Of a DNA stretch of 64,000 nt, positions 11,173 through 23,198 are shown piece after piece. The stretch is from Diadema setosum (Eukaryota; Echinodermata; Echinoidea; Diadematoida; Diadematidae), in the NCBI GenBank assembly GCA_033980235.1, contig CM067069.1:32537041-32601040 (forward strand), read 5' to 3'. A program made the position numbers and the translations under genes. The notes under the pieces are model-generated. The model was given only the letters and a program-made list of their open reading frames with translations. It had not been told where the DNA came from and made no database searches. Position 1 is the stretch's first letter, and every line of letters begins with the position of its first letter.

Positions 11173-13290
11173 TTCCGCATAGTGAGATTACCTCAACGGA
11201 TGGGATTTCTGTAAGGAGATTGCCATTAGATTTAGCCTGATGGTCAAAACTAATTTATGTGATCCTTGTCCAAAAGTTACTCTTCAGTGGTGAACTGATA
11301 GAGAAGACCATGTTAACCCATTGAGGACGTTTTGAGTTTGCTACAACACGCATTTCCCATAGACATTTGCCTCAGTATACTCAGGACTTTTCAGCGGGTT
11401 CACACATCTTCCTTCTTTTTGTGTGTGTGTGTGTGGGGGGGGGGGGGTCATGACTTCTCTCCAGTTGGATATAAAGCTGTATTCATGCAGAGTGCAAAAC
11501 AAGCACTCACTACATGGATTTGATGCATTATGATATGACCACTGTGCTTTTACATGATGAAGATAATCTCTTTCACTAAATGCACAAGTGTATAAAATTG
11601 TGTTCTATAGGAAGAAATATCGTACTTTGAAATATAATTGATGGTGCAAACAGTGCGATAATAATACATGTACATGCAGTATGTCTACTACCACTATCCA
11701 ATTCATATCTATGGCCTACCCATTTCTCAATGGTGCATAATCTGTTTACTTTTTCAGAGATACAAATGTGTTTCTTGTGTGAAGAGCAAGGGGTATCACT
11801 TTGGTTGAATCAAAACTCACTGTACATTTTGTTATAATGCATCAAGTTGAACGTAGTTTTCTTCGTGACAGAGTAAGAGGAATTTTGCAAAGGTAGACAT
11901 TTACAGTGTATTGACAGTAGGTATCTGTTACTGTGAAGAAGTGGATATACACATGGGACATAAAATCGGTTCATGTGAATTATGAAAGCAAAGAACTTTC
12001 TTAAATCCCCAAATACCTGCTTTCTTAGACTATAAGACTCTCTTAGCTATTATCCAATTAAAATTAGTTCAAGGAAAGTAAACACTCAACACATTTGTGA
12101 CATTTGTCATTTTACGATTTTGCCACTTAAATATGTGAAACTGTCGTCACTCATCGAAACGTAACATAGACCTATTGGGTGAAGCATGCATCATGGTGGA
12201 TACATACCACTTACCATAGCAACATTTCTAGTTTTATTCCATATCTCTCAAAGGTATTCAAATATATTTTTAATATATAGGTATTCAAGAAATTCAAAGG
12301 TAAAGGATTAAAAAGGCCATTTCAAAATTCAAAAACAAAACCCTTCTTAATTCAGAGCAATTCTGATATACTTATTTTATTTTGCCATTTTGATACCAAA
12401 TTTCGTTCCATATTTACCTATTAGTGCTACAGCGTTTTTCTGTCACAGACTAACCTTTGATTTCAAGATTATGAACAGCTGTTTCTATAAGTTAAGTAAC
12501 TGAAGTGATTTACCAACAAATTAAATCAAGTGATATTTCGTTTAATATGATAATGTAGGATGTTCAATGTGTGGACTAGTGAAAGATGTTCTTCAAGCCA
12601 ACTTTATGATTGATGAGAAATTATGGAAATGTGAGTTTTGAGCATGTATGGATTTCATGACTGTGTAATCTTAGTAGTTGAGTGTATATTATGACATATT
12701 TCTTTGTGCAATTGTATGTATTCCTGTAGGCAAATATACTGTTGTACATTGTGCCAAAGATAAGCAGTCCCAACTACATGTACTGCATAAGCTGTTCGTC
12801 TTTGCGTCCATATATATTTTTGTGAATGAGAAGGTCACAGGTATTGTCACAAGATTTTGTTGTCGTAAATTGACACTGAGACCCTCTTAAATGCACTAAA
12901 TATTATACCCCAGTAGCGCTTGGTGAGCATTTTGCTTGTCAAATTTGCAAACCAAATATGATTCACAAATTCGCAAAAATGGCAACATATTGGTACAGTG
13001 CACTACTACATCATGTGCATGTATTATTTTTTCATGCAACAACCTTATTCGTATGTATAGTCCTCTGTGTTTGTAGTGCAATATCAACACGTGGATGTTT
13101 TTGCTTTGTCGTTAGTTTCCAGGATATAAAGCGTATAATTTGTATATAACAAGGAAAAACACCTCAGCATGTCTACAGTTGTATGCTGTAAACTTGACTC
13201 TCATAGATTGCATGCCTGTGTTTGTATGCAAGTTTGTGTGCGTTTTTGTGTACGTGTTTGTGTGTGTGTCATATTGTTTACTTAGACAGT
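11173..13290. other. No supported gene
   Basis: AT-rich sequence with a G run near 11436-11448 and a TG run at 13257-13267. Short ORFs lack splice support. A possible exon-like stretch after an AG near 12729 is too weak to call. Confidence 0.4.
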
Positions 13291-13296
13291 CACATA

Positions 13297-13584
13297 CACA
13301 CTAAAAAAAGGAGTGCAAATATGTACCGATAAGGGTACAGATGCTTGTCGCTATACAAGGAACCCTAGAGGTACTCATCTGTACCCTATGCAGGGGTACT
13401 CATCTGTACCCCATACAGGGGTACACAATCTGTACCCTAGAGGTACATATAAGTACCCAAGGCAGGGGTACTTATATGTACCCCTGTATGGGGTACATAT
13501 AAGTACCGCTAGGGTTCCTTGTATAGCGACAAGCATCTGTACCTCTATAGGGGTACATATTTGCTCTCCTATTTTTTTAGTGTG
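13297..13584. mobile_element. MITE with CACACTAAAAAAAG ends and GGGGTAC words
   Basis: A 288-bp element with terminal inverted repeats of about 30 bp (CACACTAAAAAAAGGAGTGC...), flanked by TA at 13295-13296 and 13585-13586. The interior is an array of GGGGTAC/GTACCCC words arranged in mirror fashion: a block containing CGCTATACAAGG near 13345 has its inverted partner near 13525. ORFs of about 95 residues on both strands are artefacts of the array. Confidence 0.85.
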
Positions 13585-13867
13585 TAGGGACTTTTTGTAA
13601 AAACAGAGTACAAAAGTCGCGTTTATAGAGCATTTAAAAGCAAATTTCTCGGAAAAAAAATTCAATATAGTGAGAAATAATTAGTGCGAAGGACTATACG
13701 ATTATATAATAGGGGGGAGAGTACATTATAGTACGGTGTGAGATCCTTGGCGAGGGAGCGAAGCGACCGAGTGGGGTTAGGGTGTGGGAGGGGATACCCT
13801 CCTGCCACGGTAGGGACTTTTTGTAAAAACAGAGTACAAAAGTCGCGTTTATAGGGCATTTAAAAGC
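13585..13867. repeat. 57-bp direct repeats bracketing a G-rich unit
   Basis: The stretches 13585-13641 and 13811-13867 are identical except for one base. Between them is a unit with GAGCGAAGCGACC and GGTGTGGGAGGGG, which matches the family spread over 16.3-17.4 kb. This looks like one and a part copies of a tandem unit of about 226 bp. Confidence 0.7.
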
Positions 13868-14772
13868 TTCATGCGTCCTTGACGATGCTCTGATGATGAA
13901 AAACGATGAGATAAACTAAACGTGCATTGATTATCTTATGCATGGGGTAAGTGCTAACGTTTTGAGACATTCAAGAGAAATGTATCTACCTATAAATGAG
14001 CCACTTACTGTTGTAAGTTAGAAACGAAATGCCATAATTCTGTGTGTGACATGAAAATAATTTCTGAAGCGCTTGCTCACTCGCGGACACTATTTCATCA
14101 GGTATTAATCTACGACATAATAGAGTAGTGACAAATATTTGAATTGTATACATCAGTTGTAAGACATTCCATAATACTTGGTAGAGAAAAAGTAGTCCGA
14201 CATTTTCACATATATCCAATGTCCGTTTTCTCAAATTACGTACGGAACCCCCCCCCCCCCCCTCCCCCAACACGTTCAAAAAATCCTACGGGCCTCCTAC
14301 CGGCATACCTGTTATTAGTAGCTGGAGTTATATAAAACGCTTAATTTTAATTTGGTAACAAATGGTGTTGGAAGATAAAATATACTTCTCCATCACACCA
14401 TCGGGATTCATCATCTGTATTAAACTTTTTGTTCAATGTGTAGTGCAGACGGGCTCCGTTTAGACGTGAAATGAAGTCTGAAATAGATGCTTTCATAATA
14501 TGGCTTTAAGTAAAAAGAAAAATTGGTGAGAATACTTACGTATTGAAGAAAAAACTATTTGGCAACCTCCTGTAAATTTCGAACTCAAGAGGAACTTTAT
14601 TGGTTGAGTTAAATTGACCGTTCAGATTTGGATAATTTTACAAATTACAAATCTAAACTACTAGTCCAGTTTTACAGATCTGTGTGATGCACTTATGTAG
14701 TTTATTAAGTGGTGTGTTGTTATTTGCCATAGATAAAGTAAAATGAGCTGGTGAATTCTTCCTTTCTGACAG
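13868..14772. other. No supported gene
   Basis: AT-rich, with a poly-C run at 14248-14262. Nothing else was recognised. Confidence 0.4.
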
Positions 14773-14872
14773 CTTTAACATGCGTATCTTTTGTTCGAAG
14801 TATGAGTATCATATTACAACCACAGGAGAATTAATGCAGCAGCTATGCCTGGTACACAGAATACGTCATACG
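14773..14872 (+). CDS. Candidate internal exon, unknown gene
   Basis: A 100-bp stretch bounded by a pyrimidine-rich acceptor (CTTTCTGACAG) and a GTGAGC donor. One frame is open throughout and reads like protein (…MRIFCSKYEYHITTTGEL…). The first base completes a codon from an earlier exon. No partner exon was found nearby, so this is a single-exon call based on splice signals and reading frame only. Confidence 0.3.
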
Positions 14873-14879
14873 GTGAGCA

Positions 14880-15435
14880 TTGGTGTTTATTTGAATTTTA
14901 ACGGCTAACAACCTTCAATAATATCACATAAATGTTATAGCATTACAATAGTCTTGTCATTTTGGTGGAATGTGTCATGTTCTGTGCTCTTTGGGCAGGA
15001 ATGCAAAAGGGATGGCCCATCTTTAAGGCATGCATGATATCATGCCCATGAAAGTGACGTTACTGGCACAGACCTGTTATTATATATAACTTGAAAATCA
15101 GATTTATTGGGTTTTTATCAACTGTACATTACAATAGCCACTGAAATAATGATGTAGTGTTTGAGTTAGTCTTCGTACACCGCTTAATTACCAATTGCTA
15201 ATAATAGTCTTAATCTTCGCTGTAAGACTGAAAGAATCTAGATTACATAGGTGAAGTAATCTTTGAAAATATGTAAATATTTATATGTACGGTATTGAAA
15301 CTGTCGTGTTGATTATCCTTTATGGTACGTTACCACTCTCATGGAATTCACTAAGCTGGTTCCACTTTCTCGATTCGCCCGAAATCGTGGTCTTACTTGG
15401 GGAGTAATCGCGATGATCATCAGATAATCAAATCT
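14880..15435. other. No supported gene
   Basis: AT-rich intergenic or intronic sequence; I see nothing in it. Confidence 0.4.
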
Positions 15436-16278
15436 TGATGTCAATTCAATTCAATTCGTTTATTCATCTCAATCATCATAAAAACAATACATTGTGAGAT
15501 CAACATAGCAAAAGGAAATATTGATGAGGAGAACGGGGACTACAGAAAGCGATAGCTTGAAAAGGCGTAAAGCCCCCAGATTACAATGGTAAATAGAATG
15601 CATCTACATGAAAAAGTGAACAAAATTTTTTAATGAAGTAGAATAATGAACTGCTTGAAATTGCACATAAAACATAGGAAAATACTTTACATTGAAAAGG
15701 AGAAAATAGATAAGAAGGTCTAAGCCCAATGAAGTACGACGCCTCCTCCCTTCCCCTCCCCCCCCCCCCCATGAATACAGTCACATGCAGACTGCATATA
15801 TTAACCTCTTGGTAATGAAATTCATGGGTAATATCATAGCTATTGTAAATAAATTTGGAGTTCAAATCAAATAAATTATTGAACTTGGTTATTTTCTTTA
15901 TAAATATTAATCAAAAAATTCTTCAATTTAAGCTTAAAAGAAGTTATGGTTGAACAAGAAGCGATGTCATTTGAAAGGTTGTTCCAGATACGGGGACCGG
16001 TATGCTTAACAGATTTTAGTATGGAGTGACTATTGGCTACAGGATAATTGAATTTAAAACATGAGGGAGTATTATATTGGTGAACATCTTTATTGTGGCG
16101 AAATAGATTAGAAATATTGACTGGTGCCAAACTGTTATTAACATAAAACATTAAGTTATCGATTTTGAATCTATAAATATCATAGTTTATTGTTAAAGTT
16201 TTTAAACGGAAGAACAGAGGCTGAGAAGGGGCAAAATAAGCAAAATTAGAGCATATACGTAAAGCTTCATGGGATCTA
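15436..16278 (-). pseudogene. 5'-truncated LINE, C-terminal RT fragment plus 3' tail
   Basis: Read on the - strand, an open frame from about 16278 to 15876 encodes the conserved C-terminal region that follows the reverse transcriptase domain in Rex1/CR1-type LINEs. It has a QPLFFRL block, a MFYVNNSLAP block, YNTPSCFKF and TGPRIWNNLSNDI. The RT catalytic core is missing, so the copy is 5'-truncated. The 3' untranslated region follows down to 15436 and ends in repeated GAATT words, the same kind of tail as the longer LINE at 47-57 kb. It may belong to the same clade as that LINE but is clearly diverged from it. The poly-C run at 15760-15770 lies in its 3' UTR. Confidence 0.75.
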
Positions 16279-16319
16279 ACTTAGTAACACCAACATCAAC
16301 ACCAACATCCAAATAAACT

Positions 16320-17470
16320 TCCTGTTTTAATATTTACACTGAATACCATGAACCCGACCAAGCAAGAGCGAGCGGAGGGAGCGAGGGGGAGGGTGTGGGA
16401 GGGGGCTGTTCCCCCTCCGACGGTGACAACTTTTTTTTTTTTTTTTTGATGTTGTAAATGGTGCAATTTGGTGCAGGTATTTGCGTATTTTACCGACTTG
16501 AAACAGTCCCACTTGTTTAAGGTAGCAGTACAATTTGATGTAAATTGTTATTGAACAATGTGCCTATAAATGATATCATTTAATAAACTTTTTGTATTAA
16601 TTCTTACACTGAATATTATGAACGCTCTCTGTTATTAAAGCAATCAAACAGAAAAAAGCATGCACACGAGGGTGTACATAAGGGGCATTCCTCCTCCCAA
16701 ACGAAGATGAGTTTGTATTTTCGGACCTGAAATTCAGTGATCTGGTGCAAACTTTTGGTGCAATACAACTGTACTTGAATTTTTTGCAGCCCCCTCCCAA
16801 AAATAATAATTTAAGCAAATATTTTTTCTTTCCAGTGAAATGTTAATTACTCTCATTCCGAGTGTGCATCATCTCTGTGTATGTACAAAGTATAGTGGGG
16901 TAGAGTTTAGGGGAGGATGTGGGAGGGGGATAACCCTTCCCGCTCGATGGAGCTGTTGAGTTTTTAGAATTGAAATAAAGCGATCTGAAGCACACTTTTT
17001 GTGGAAAATCCGGGAATTGTCATTCGACATAGTGTACTAAGTCTATAAAAGGGACAAGGCAATGGGAGGGTGGTAAGATACCTCTCCCATGTTCGATTCT
17101 ATTTTTTCCGCCTTCCAAACCCCCGGTCAAAATCTTGGGGGCGGGGCGACTGCCCCATCGCCCCCCCCCCCCCTTGGCTACGCCATTGGGAAAGGGTTGA
17201 TTATTAATTGAAAGGAGATAATATCCCCTCCGCCACGACGGAACTTTTGCATTTTTTTTTCTGTTAAGTAAAGTGACAGATTGGTAAATCTGTCAATCTA
17301 TAGGGGTATTAATTCCATGGAAAATAGACCGAACGGGTGAAGGTGTGGGAAGAGGTATTCCCCTCCTACACGAGAGAGACTTTGCTCCTTTTTTTTTTTT
17401 AAGAACTGAAATTCAGCAGCCTGCCGTCTGGTGCACACTTTGGGTGAAATAATTGGACAGATATTTAACC
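16320..17470. repeat. Degenerate ~250-bp repeat array, G-rich blocks and poly-T
   Basis: Repeated blocks share TTACACTGAAT(A)..ATGAAC, GAGCGAG-rich words, GGTGTGGGAGGGG, short CCCCTCC blocks, poly-T, and TTTGGTGCAA. Copies are recognisable near 16330, 16600, 16900 and 17330. The same unit type occurs at 13585-13867. No coding capacity is seen. Confidence 0.55.
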
Positions 17471-17474
17471 AAAA

Positions 17475-17775
17475 TAAAGCAAGAAAATCTTTTCATCTCG
17501 GGAATTATAATCATGTTGGGTGGGACAGACAATGGTGCGCTAGCCCCTCGAACATTTTATGGAGGCAACTTTTTTTTCAGTCAAAAAGCAAGAAGATCTT
17601 CTCATCTCAGTAATTATTGGGGGAGGGGCAAAATCATAATATGCTTACCCTTCCAATGTTTTTATGGGGGTAAACATTTTTTCTGGCAAAAAAAGCAAGA
17701 AAATCTTCTCGTCTCGGGAATTACGGGGGGGGGGGGTGGGCAAAATGATATACTTGCCCCTCCAATTCTTTTTAA
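17475..17775. repeat. Tandem repeat, ~108-bp unit, about three copies
   Basis: Units each contain AAGCAAGAAAATCTTCTC(G/A)TCTC, GGGAATTA, a G run and GCCCCTCCAA. Copies begin near 17478, 17586 and 17691. A 130-codon ORF crosses it only because the unit length is a multiple of three. Confidence 0.7.
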
Positions 17776-18132
17776 TGAGGCTAAGGCTTGCACTTGGGCT
17801 CGCATTATCAATATGGATTGGTCAGAAGTGACGTGCTGTACATAGACTCTACATACTTGCAAGTAGCACACATAGGCCTACATGCAAACGTGTACGGTGC
17901 TCCGTACCGTACGGATGTACATGCACAGATAAATAGTAAACACTGTAGAATACTCGTAGATACATGTATAAAATCAGTGCTGACAGAGCCCAGGAGGAGG
18001 ATTGTTTTTGCCCACGATTTCCTTTTTTTTTTGTCCCTGGTGCAAAATTTAAAAAAAGTAAAACAAAAACAGAAACAAAAACCAAGAATAATTATTTAGC
18101 GTCCGCCCTTTGAAGTCGCTAGAGGTGGTGAT

Positions 18133-18176
18133 TTTTTTTTTTTGATTTTTTTTTTTGATTTTTTTTTTTTTTTTTG
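18133..18176. repeat. Poly-T simple tract
   Basis: Three T runs separated by GA, immediately upstream of the repeat copy starting at about 18190. Confidence 0.9.
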
Positions 18177-18189
18177 GTGACGCCCATGA

Positions 18190-19800
18190 ACCTATCTCTT
18201 TTCGTGGTTAACCACGTGCTTATCAGCCAGAACTGCGTATTTCCTGGAGATACGTAGTTCTGGCTCATAACACTTGGTTTGTTAGCCAGAACTTCGTATC
18301 TCAGTCTACTTAAGAATAATATTAGACTAGATGCAAAGTTATATATTTATCAAGACTACAAGTATAGTAAGGGTACTAGGTCTTGCGCAGGGACCTAATG
18401 ATCGCGCATAGCGTAACTGCGTATAGCAAGCGATATTACGCGTAGGACTAAGCGCAAAATTTGCCAATACGACCATGGAATAAACATACCTGACAACCGC
18501 TAAACATGAGAAGGAAGCAGGTAAGAAATTTTGATTTCAAACAAATTTTTCACTAAATTTCCAATTTTTCACCTTATAATTTACCTACCTTAGCTTCAAA
18601 TCTTTTTTTAAAGATGTTGTAGCCTAGACGTGTCGTCTCGCTTGTCTCGTTCGTATGATCGTAGCCGACAGAATTCGTAATTTGTTCGATCTATCGTTTA
18701 TAATATTCTACGAAAGCCGAAGCACGTATACAGCCGCAGAGAGGGGCAGACAGTTTCACGCATGAAACTACATAGGGCAGCTGCGCGACCTTTACATACC
18801 CCGAGAAATTGAACGCATTAAAAAAAGTCCGACATACAAACGGCGACAGCGCACTACTCCGTCATCGTATCATCAGGAGATTGTGGGAGGTGATTTTTCT
18901 GCATTTTCGTGATATTCATTGAAAAATTCAGGTACGATTATGGAATAACTTGTATTATAAGAGTATTTCAAATTTTCGTGCTCGATATCTAGACCCCTCA
19001 ACCATACTACATTGTAGACCGTCCAGACAGTATTTAATTAAGGCCTAACCTTACACAAGACTATCTAGAGACCAGAGTATAGGTGTAGAAGGAACTGAAT
19101 GCGATACATACATATCCCATCGTTCCTATTCTATGCCCAAAGTAAGAATAAGCCTATACCCTATCTATGGGCTGAAGACCTAAACTTTATATAAACTATA
19201 GAATACTAGGCCTCGCTAAAGATTTATTACAGCTCTATTACGAATACAAAAAAAAAAAGACCCTAGATCTAGTTTGTGCAGTACCGTAGTAGCCACTCCT
19301 ACTACAGTACTAGGGTAGTACTGGTCTACTCTCTACGTAGGCCTACAACTTATTACAAGGTCTGAATTAGGTACTACAAAAGATCCAGACGTCTATATTG
19401 GGGCATCATTAAAAAATAGTAGTCTAGGCACTAGATCTACATCTAGGTAGGGTCTAAATCTAGAGCTAGACTGTCCATTGATATCTAGTGTTAACGTTAG
19501 TAGATCTAACATTAACAACACCGTAAGGCTTGACCTGCGTAATGTCTTGATAGTATAGATTACAGATTTAGATCTGTAGAGATCAAAATATGATCTGTTC
19601 CTAGGGCTAAATGGTTATAATTTAGCTTTTATTCTGTAGATTCGGCCAAAGTAGCGGCATGATGAAATCTTCCTAGACTAAATCCTAGTACCGGTACCGG
19701 TATAACTGTAAAAAGTGTTAGTGTCGGCCAATTTCTGACGTCTTTAAGATTGGGTCGAAATAGCCACTGTTATGGATGCTACATCCTAGCTATTCATTAA
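18190..19800 (+). repeat. Repeat X, copy A (direct, diverged copy at 32.6-34.2 kb)
   Basis: Begins with a palindromic AGTTCTG block (18210-18279). It then shares a series of blocks with 32640-34234 in the same order: AAGAATAATATTAGACTAG, ATGCCC(A/G)AAGTAAGA, GGCTGAAG(A/G)CCTAAACT, GACCCTAG, CAATTTCTGACGTCTGTAGG-like, and CTA(G)ATATTCATTAA at the end. Copy A carries an extra 18385-19015 segment that copy B lacks. It is rich in CTAG and TAGGCCTA words, and no ORF is supported. Confidence 0.75.
18385..19015 (+). promoter_or_regulatory. CpG-richer segment unique to copy A, candidate first exon
   Basis: Absent from the matching position in copy B. It contains ATG at 18506 followed by five codons (MRRKQ) and a consensus GTAAGA donor at 18521, within sequence richer in CG than its surroundings. 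This could be a short first coding exon and promoter, or chance. No TATA box or second exon was assigned. Confidence 0.2.
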
Positions 19801-20481
19801 CACGTTTAGGACGGTTTGCTTTGGGGAGCGAACATCCCCGCAGAAAGACAGGTTTTCTAAAATCGAGCCCAAACCCAGGGTTGCTAAGGGGGTGTGACTT
19901 ACGGTCCCGCTTTACCCAATCATCAAACAGCCGTGTATGCGGTGTAGGACTCACGTTCTGGTTGGGTGAATAACGACCGCTTTCCCCTCAAACTGGGTTA
20001 GCGCCCGCACGGGCCGCGGCCGCGGTTTCAACTTCATGTACTGTACGATCGTCAATTTACGTTCCCTCGTCATTCAAATGAATAGCGCCTTTTATTATTG
20101 GGCACCAGGCTGTGGCGTGAGTGTCGCAAATCTTTACTACATTATTTTCTTGAATTTACTAAGGCATGGAGACAATCGTTTAGGGAAACTGTAATCTGTT
20201 GACCACAACCCTTCAAAGCCTTTCGATGGAAAGCGATCGATCGAAGGATTGTATAAAGACTCGCGTCTTTATAGTAAATTCACGACAAAAATGTAGTTAA
20301 GATTTGCAACACCCTCGCCAGAGCTTACTGCCCAATAATAAGATAAATGAATAAATCTGATGATTGGGTAAAGCGGGTCCATAAGTCACACTCATTAGCA
20401 ACCCTTGGTTTGGGCTCGATTTTGGAAAACCTGTCCGTCCGTGGGGGTGTGTGTTCGCCCAAGCAAAGCGTCCAAAACGGG
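19801..20481. mobile_element. Near full-length foldback (inverted-repeat) element
   Basis: Left and right halves are inverted copies of each other over about 300 bp. The paired blocks are GTTTAGGACGG, CAGGTTTTC, TCGAGCCCAAACC, GGTCCCGCTTTACCCAATCA and TTATTATTGGGC. It begins right after a TTAA at 19797-19800, the point where copy A of repeat X stops matching copy B. The other side lacks TTAA. The right arm and its flank are also related to 30870-31075, so the true outer boundary on the right may lie beyond 20481. Confidence 0.65.
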
Positions 20482-20606
20482 AAAGCTAACTCCCTTAGTG
20501 CTAGCTGGGGGTATTAATCACATTGAGTGATGGTAGAGTGCTATCGTGTGATTTATTTTGTTTGCATGGCAAATGGCTTTCCAAGTGGGAGCCGGATCTC
20601 TTAGGA

Positions 20607-20632
20607 GCGAAACTTTGAGCTCAAAGTTTCGC
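20607..20632. repeat. Perfect 26-bp palindrome
   Basis: GCGAAACTTTGAG followed by its exact reverse complement with no spacer. No protein site was recognised. Confidence 0.85.
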
Positions 20633-20875
20633 TTTCGAGAATTGGCGGCAAACGGGGTGAGGTAGGATCAGCGGATGGTCAATAGAATGTACTTGATCTT
20701 TGGCTGTCTGCCTATATGTGTTTTAGCCTATATGTTGTTTTATGGGGGAGAGGTCATGGAAAGACATAAGATGGCTTAAAACACTTATGAATTAAAAGAT
20801 GATTGGATTTTCACAACATATGAACGGAAACAGAAAACAGTGTTGAGCATGAAGTCAACGGTCATTGCACTCTTA

Positions 20876-21130
20876 AAATAGCTGGGCAAAAAAAAAAAAA
20901 AATGCCCAACTTTTCACCAACACTGGGCAACATACTGTCCACACAACTATTGGTTAAAATCTACCCAACTGATGTTGGGTAATGAGTTTGCTATGTGGTT
21001 GGGGCAAATTAGATTGCCCATCAGCTGTTGACCAATGACACTTTACCCAACTTTGCAATTTCCCTACCGTTGCTTATATTTTGAGTTGGGTAATCATTTG
21101 CCCAACCAATCTTACCCAATTAGATATTGC
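20876..21130. repeat. TTGGGTAA/TGCCCAAC word array, probable MITE remnant
   Basis: Starts CACTCTTAAAA, like the CACTCTAA ends of other MITEs in this window, then alternates TGCCCAAC and GTTGGGTA words in both orientations. No matching right terminus was found. Confidence 0.5.
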
Positions 21131-21570
21131 CCACCTTCCATTTGTCCAAATTTATTTTGTGTTGAATTATTTGATGTATGGGTGTTTACCAGAACATGTT
21201 TATGTCAAGACATTGTTCATATCTAACCTATCATAATCCTACAAACATAATCCTACAGCCATAATCCTACAGCTATATCTTCATATCTTGTTTTAAGAAT
21301 TTGTACATATAGAATTCCTTAAATGGCAGCCATCATTCAAATCATTCATTGACTTTGCTTTTCTTCTTGGATTTTCAGGACCAAATAATTGACAATCAAA
21401 TTCAAATTGACAATTCTGCTGCAAATCATAAGATGCATGTAAACACATTAATCGCTCGTTGTAGACTGTATGTGGATAATTACACATTACATTGTCATTG
21501 TCCATAATGCCCACAAATGCTGCTAGTCTGTGCTTGCAGACTGAATTACACATCTGTTATTCTCTTATTC
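21131..21570. other. No supported gene
   Basis: AT-rich left flank of the BEL/Pao element, with a short ATAATCCTACA tandem run at 21232-21272. Confidence 0.4.
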
Positions 21571-21575
21571 ATACC

Positions 21576-23174
21576 TGTAGCGGCAGTATTGCTTTATTCA
21601 AGAAATATTTGATCGGAACAATTTAGGCTGTTACGCCCCTTTAAAGTTCAGACCGTTACCTTGGATACACCGTCAAGTGCGCATTATTCCTTCGGATGCT
21701 TGCGCACTGATCTGTTCTACGTACTAGTATGCTGCATGCGTACTGACATGATAGCCACGCAAAAGACATGGGCCAAGATGCAAGACATGATCAAAAAGAA
21801 TGAGTTTGGATCTGTGATTGATTTACTTTAGGAACCTAAACAGTTTGGTAAGAGAAATTATGATGAAAACAGCTGAATATTTGATTGTTGTAGCTTTGTT
21901 TAATCATTTGTGTAGTGATATGTGTTGTGTGTTAGCTTGTAATCGAGTTCAGAATTTAGGTTGACATAACAATTTGATACGGTGTTTATATAGAAAGTGA
22001 TTACACGTAGAACAGTACGGTACGCTGTAGGTATTGATTATCGTACATGATTCCTGCTTAGCAGGCAGGGAAGAGAAATGTTGGAAGTGTGAGTGTATGA
22101 TTGAAGCTTACAATACTGTGTATGTTTTATTTAGGAATAATATAAGACTCCATATTCAGAAGAATATTGTGTTATGGTCATATAGGAATGAGAATCATAT
22201 TAAGGGATTCAACTTTTGTCACTTTCACAGAGCTGTATACTGTTAGATTTACACACGTATATGTACGTATACCGTACAGTCAATACAATCCCATACATAA
22301 CTGCAGTCAGAGGGCTAACTTATTCAATGTTTGTGAAGGGTTAGTTTCTTTTTTGGTGTATCATATGGGTGTTGAGGTGTCAAAAGGAAAGACATTCAAG
22401 GGTTTAAAGGGAAAGACGATCTTGGATTTATTTTATTGTAAGAAAGACAGGCTGCATTTCATGATAGTGTTGTAGGGATGCAATTGCATCATTTGAACTT
22501 AATTATGTGAGTGATAGAGATAAAGGTCACTTCATAATGTACACTTTGTTTTAATGATCAGAGTAAACAGGTGTGATAGAGTCAGGTCATTTAGAACAAT
22601 ATCATTATTTCATGACCAGTGCAGTGTATTTGTACACTGAAAAATGCAGTACCATACATCAGATATTGAGTCAGAATACAGCTGTATGTCTCTACAAGAC
22701 ATTGATGTGTTAATGTTTAGGACGGGACACCGAACACTTGCATATTTAGTGCACTGCATATGGTTGCATGCATTTGGGTTAACGATGTAAGGTTGTTATT
22801 GTTGTTTATGTTAGTTGCACAAATCGAAAGGTGTTTCGAGTATTAAAAGTATTAAGTATATTTGGAAGACACAGAAATAATTACACTTGACAAGCTGCTC
22901 AAGGTAGTGATAACTAAGCATTTATTATTTCCTTTCTCCTTTTATAGTGAACCACAAGTTAGTGTGTACCACAAGTTCGGGTTCGACACCAGTATGCAAG
23001 CACACAAGTACACAAGTTGGTGTGTTCCACAAGTTTTGGTTCAACACAAGTTCGTGTTTGTTACAAGTACACGAGTCCAGCTGGTATTGATGTCTTCAAT
23101 AAATGAACGAACCTGTGCGTTCCAACTGTGACTGACTGAAGTAAACTTTCACCTTTATGTAGTACGTGTCATCA
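21576..23174 (+). repeat. 5' LTR of the BEL/Pao element
   Basis: Starts TGTAGCGGCAGTATTG and ends in CA. It contains a polyadenylation signal AATAAA at 23098-23103 and, just upstream, a cluster of CACAAGTT words (22955-23070). ORFs of 70-102 codons inside it are duplicated in the 3' LTR and have no recognised function. The transcription start was not located. No convincing tRNA primer site was identified after 23174. Confidence 0.9.
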
Positions 23175-23198
23175 TACAGTTCACAAACTGGATCCAAA

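Noticed and set aside
12678..12890. Possible exon after TTCCTGTAG near 12729
   Set aside because: Weak acceptor, no consensus donor at a fitting position, and an unconvincing peptide.
13313..13665. ORFs of 95-96 codons on both strands
   Set aside because: They lie in the GGGGTAC MITE and follow its word repeats.
22034..23131. Three ORFs (70, 102 and 89 codons) in the BEL LTR
   Set aside because: Their duplication at 29630-30730 is due only to the LTR copy; no recognised protein.
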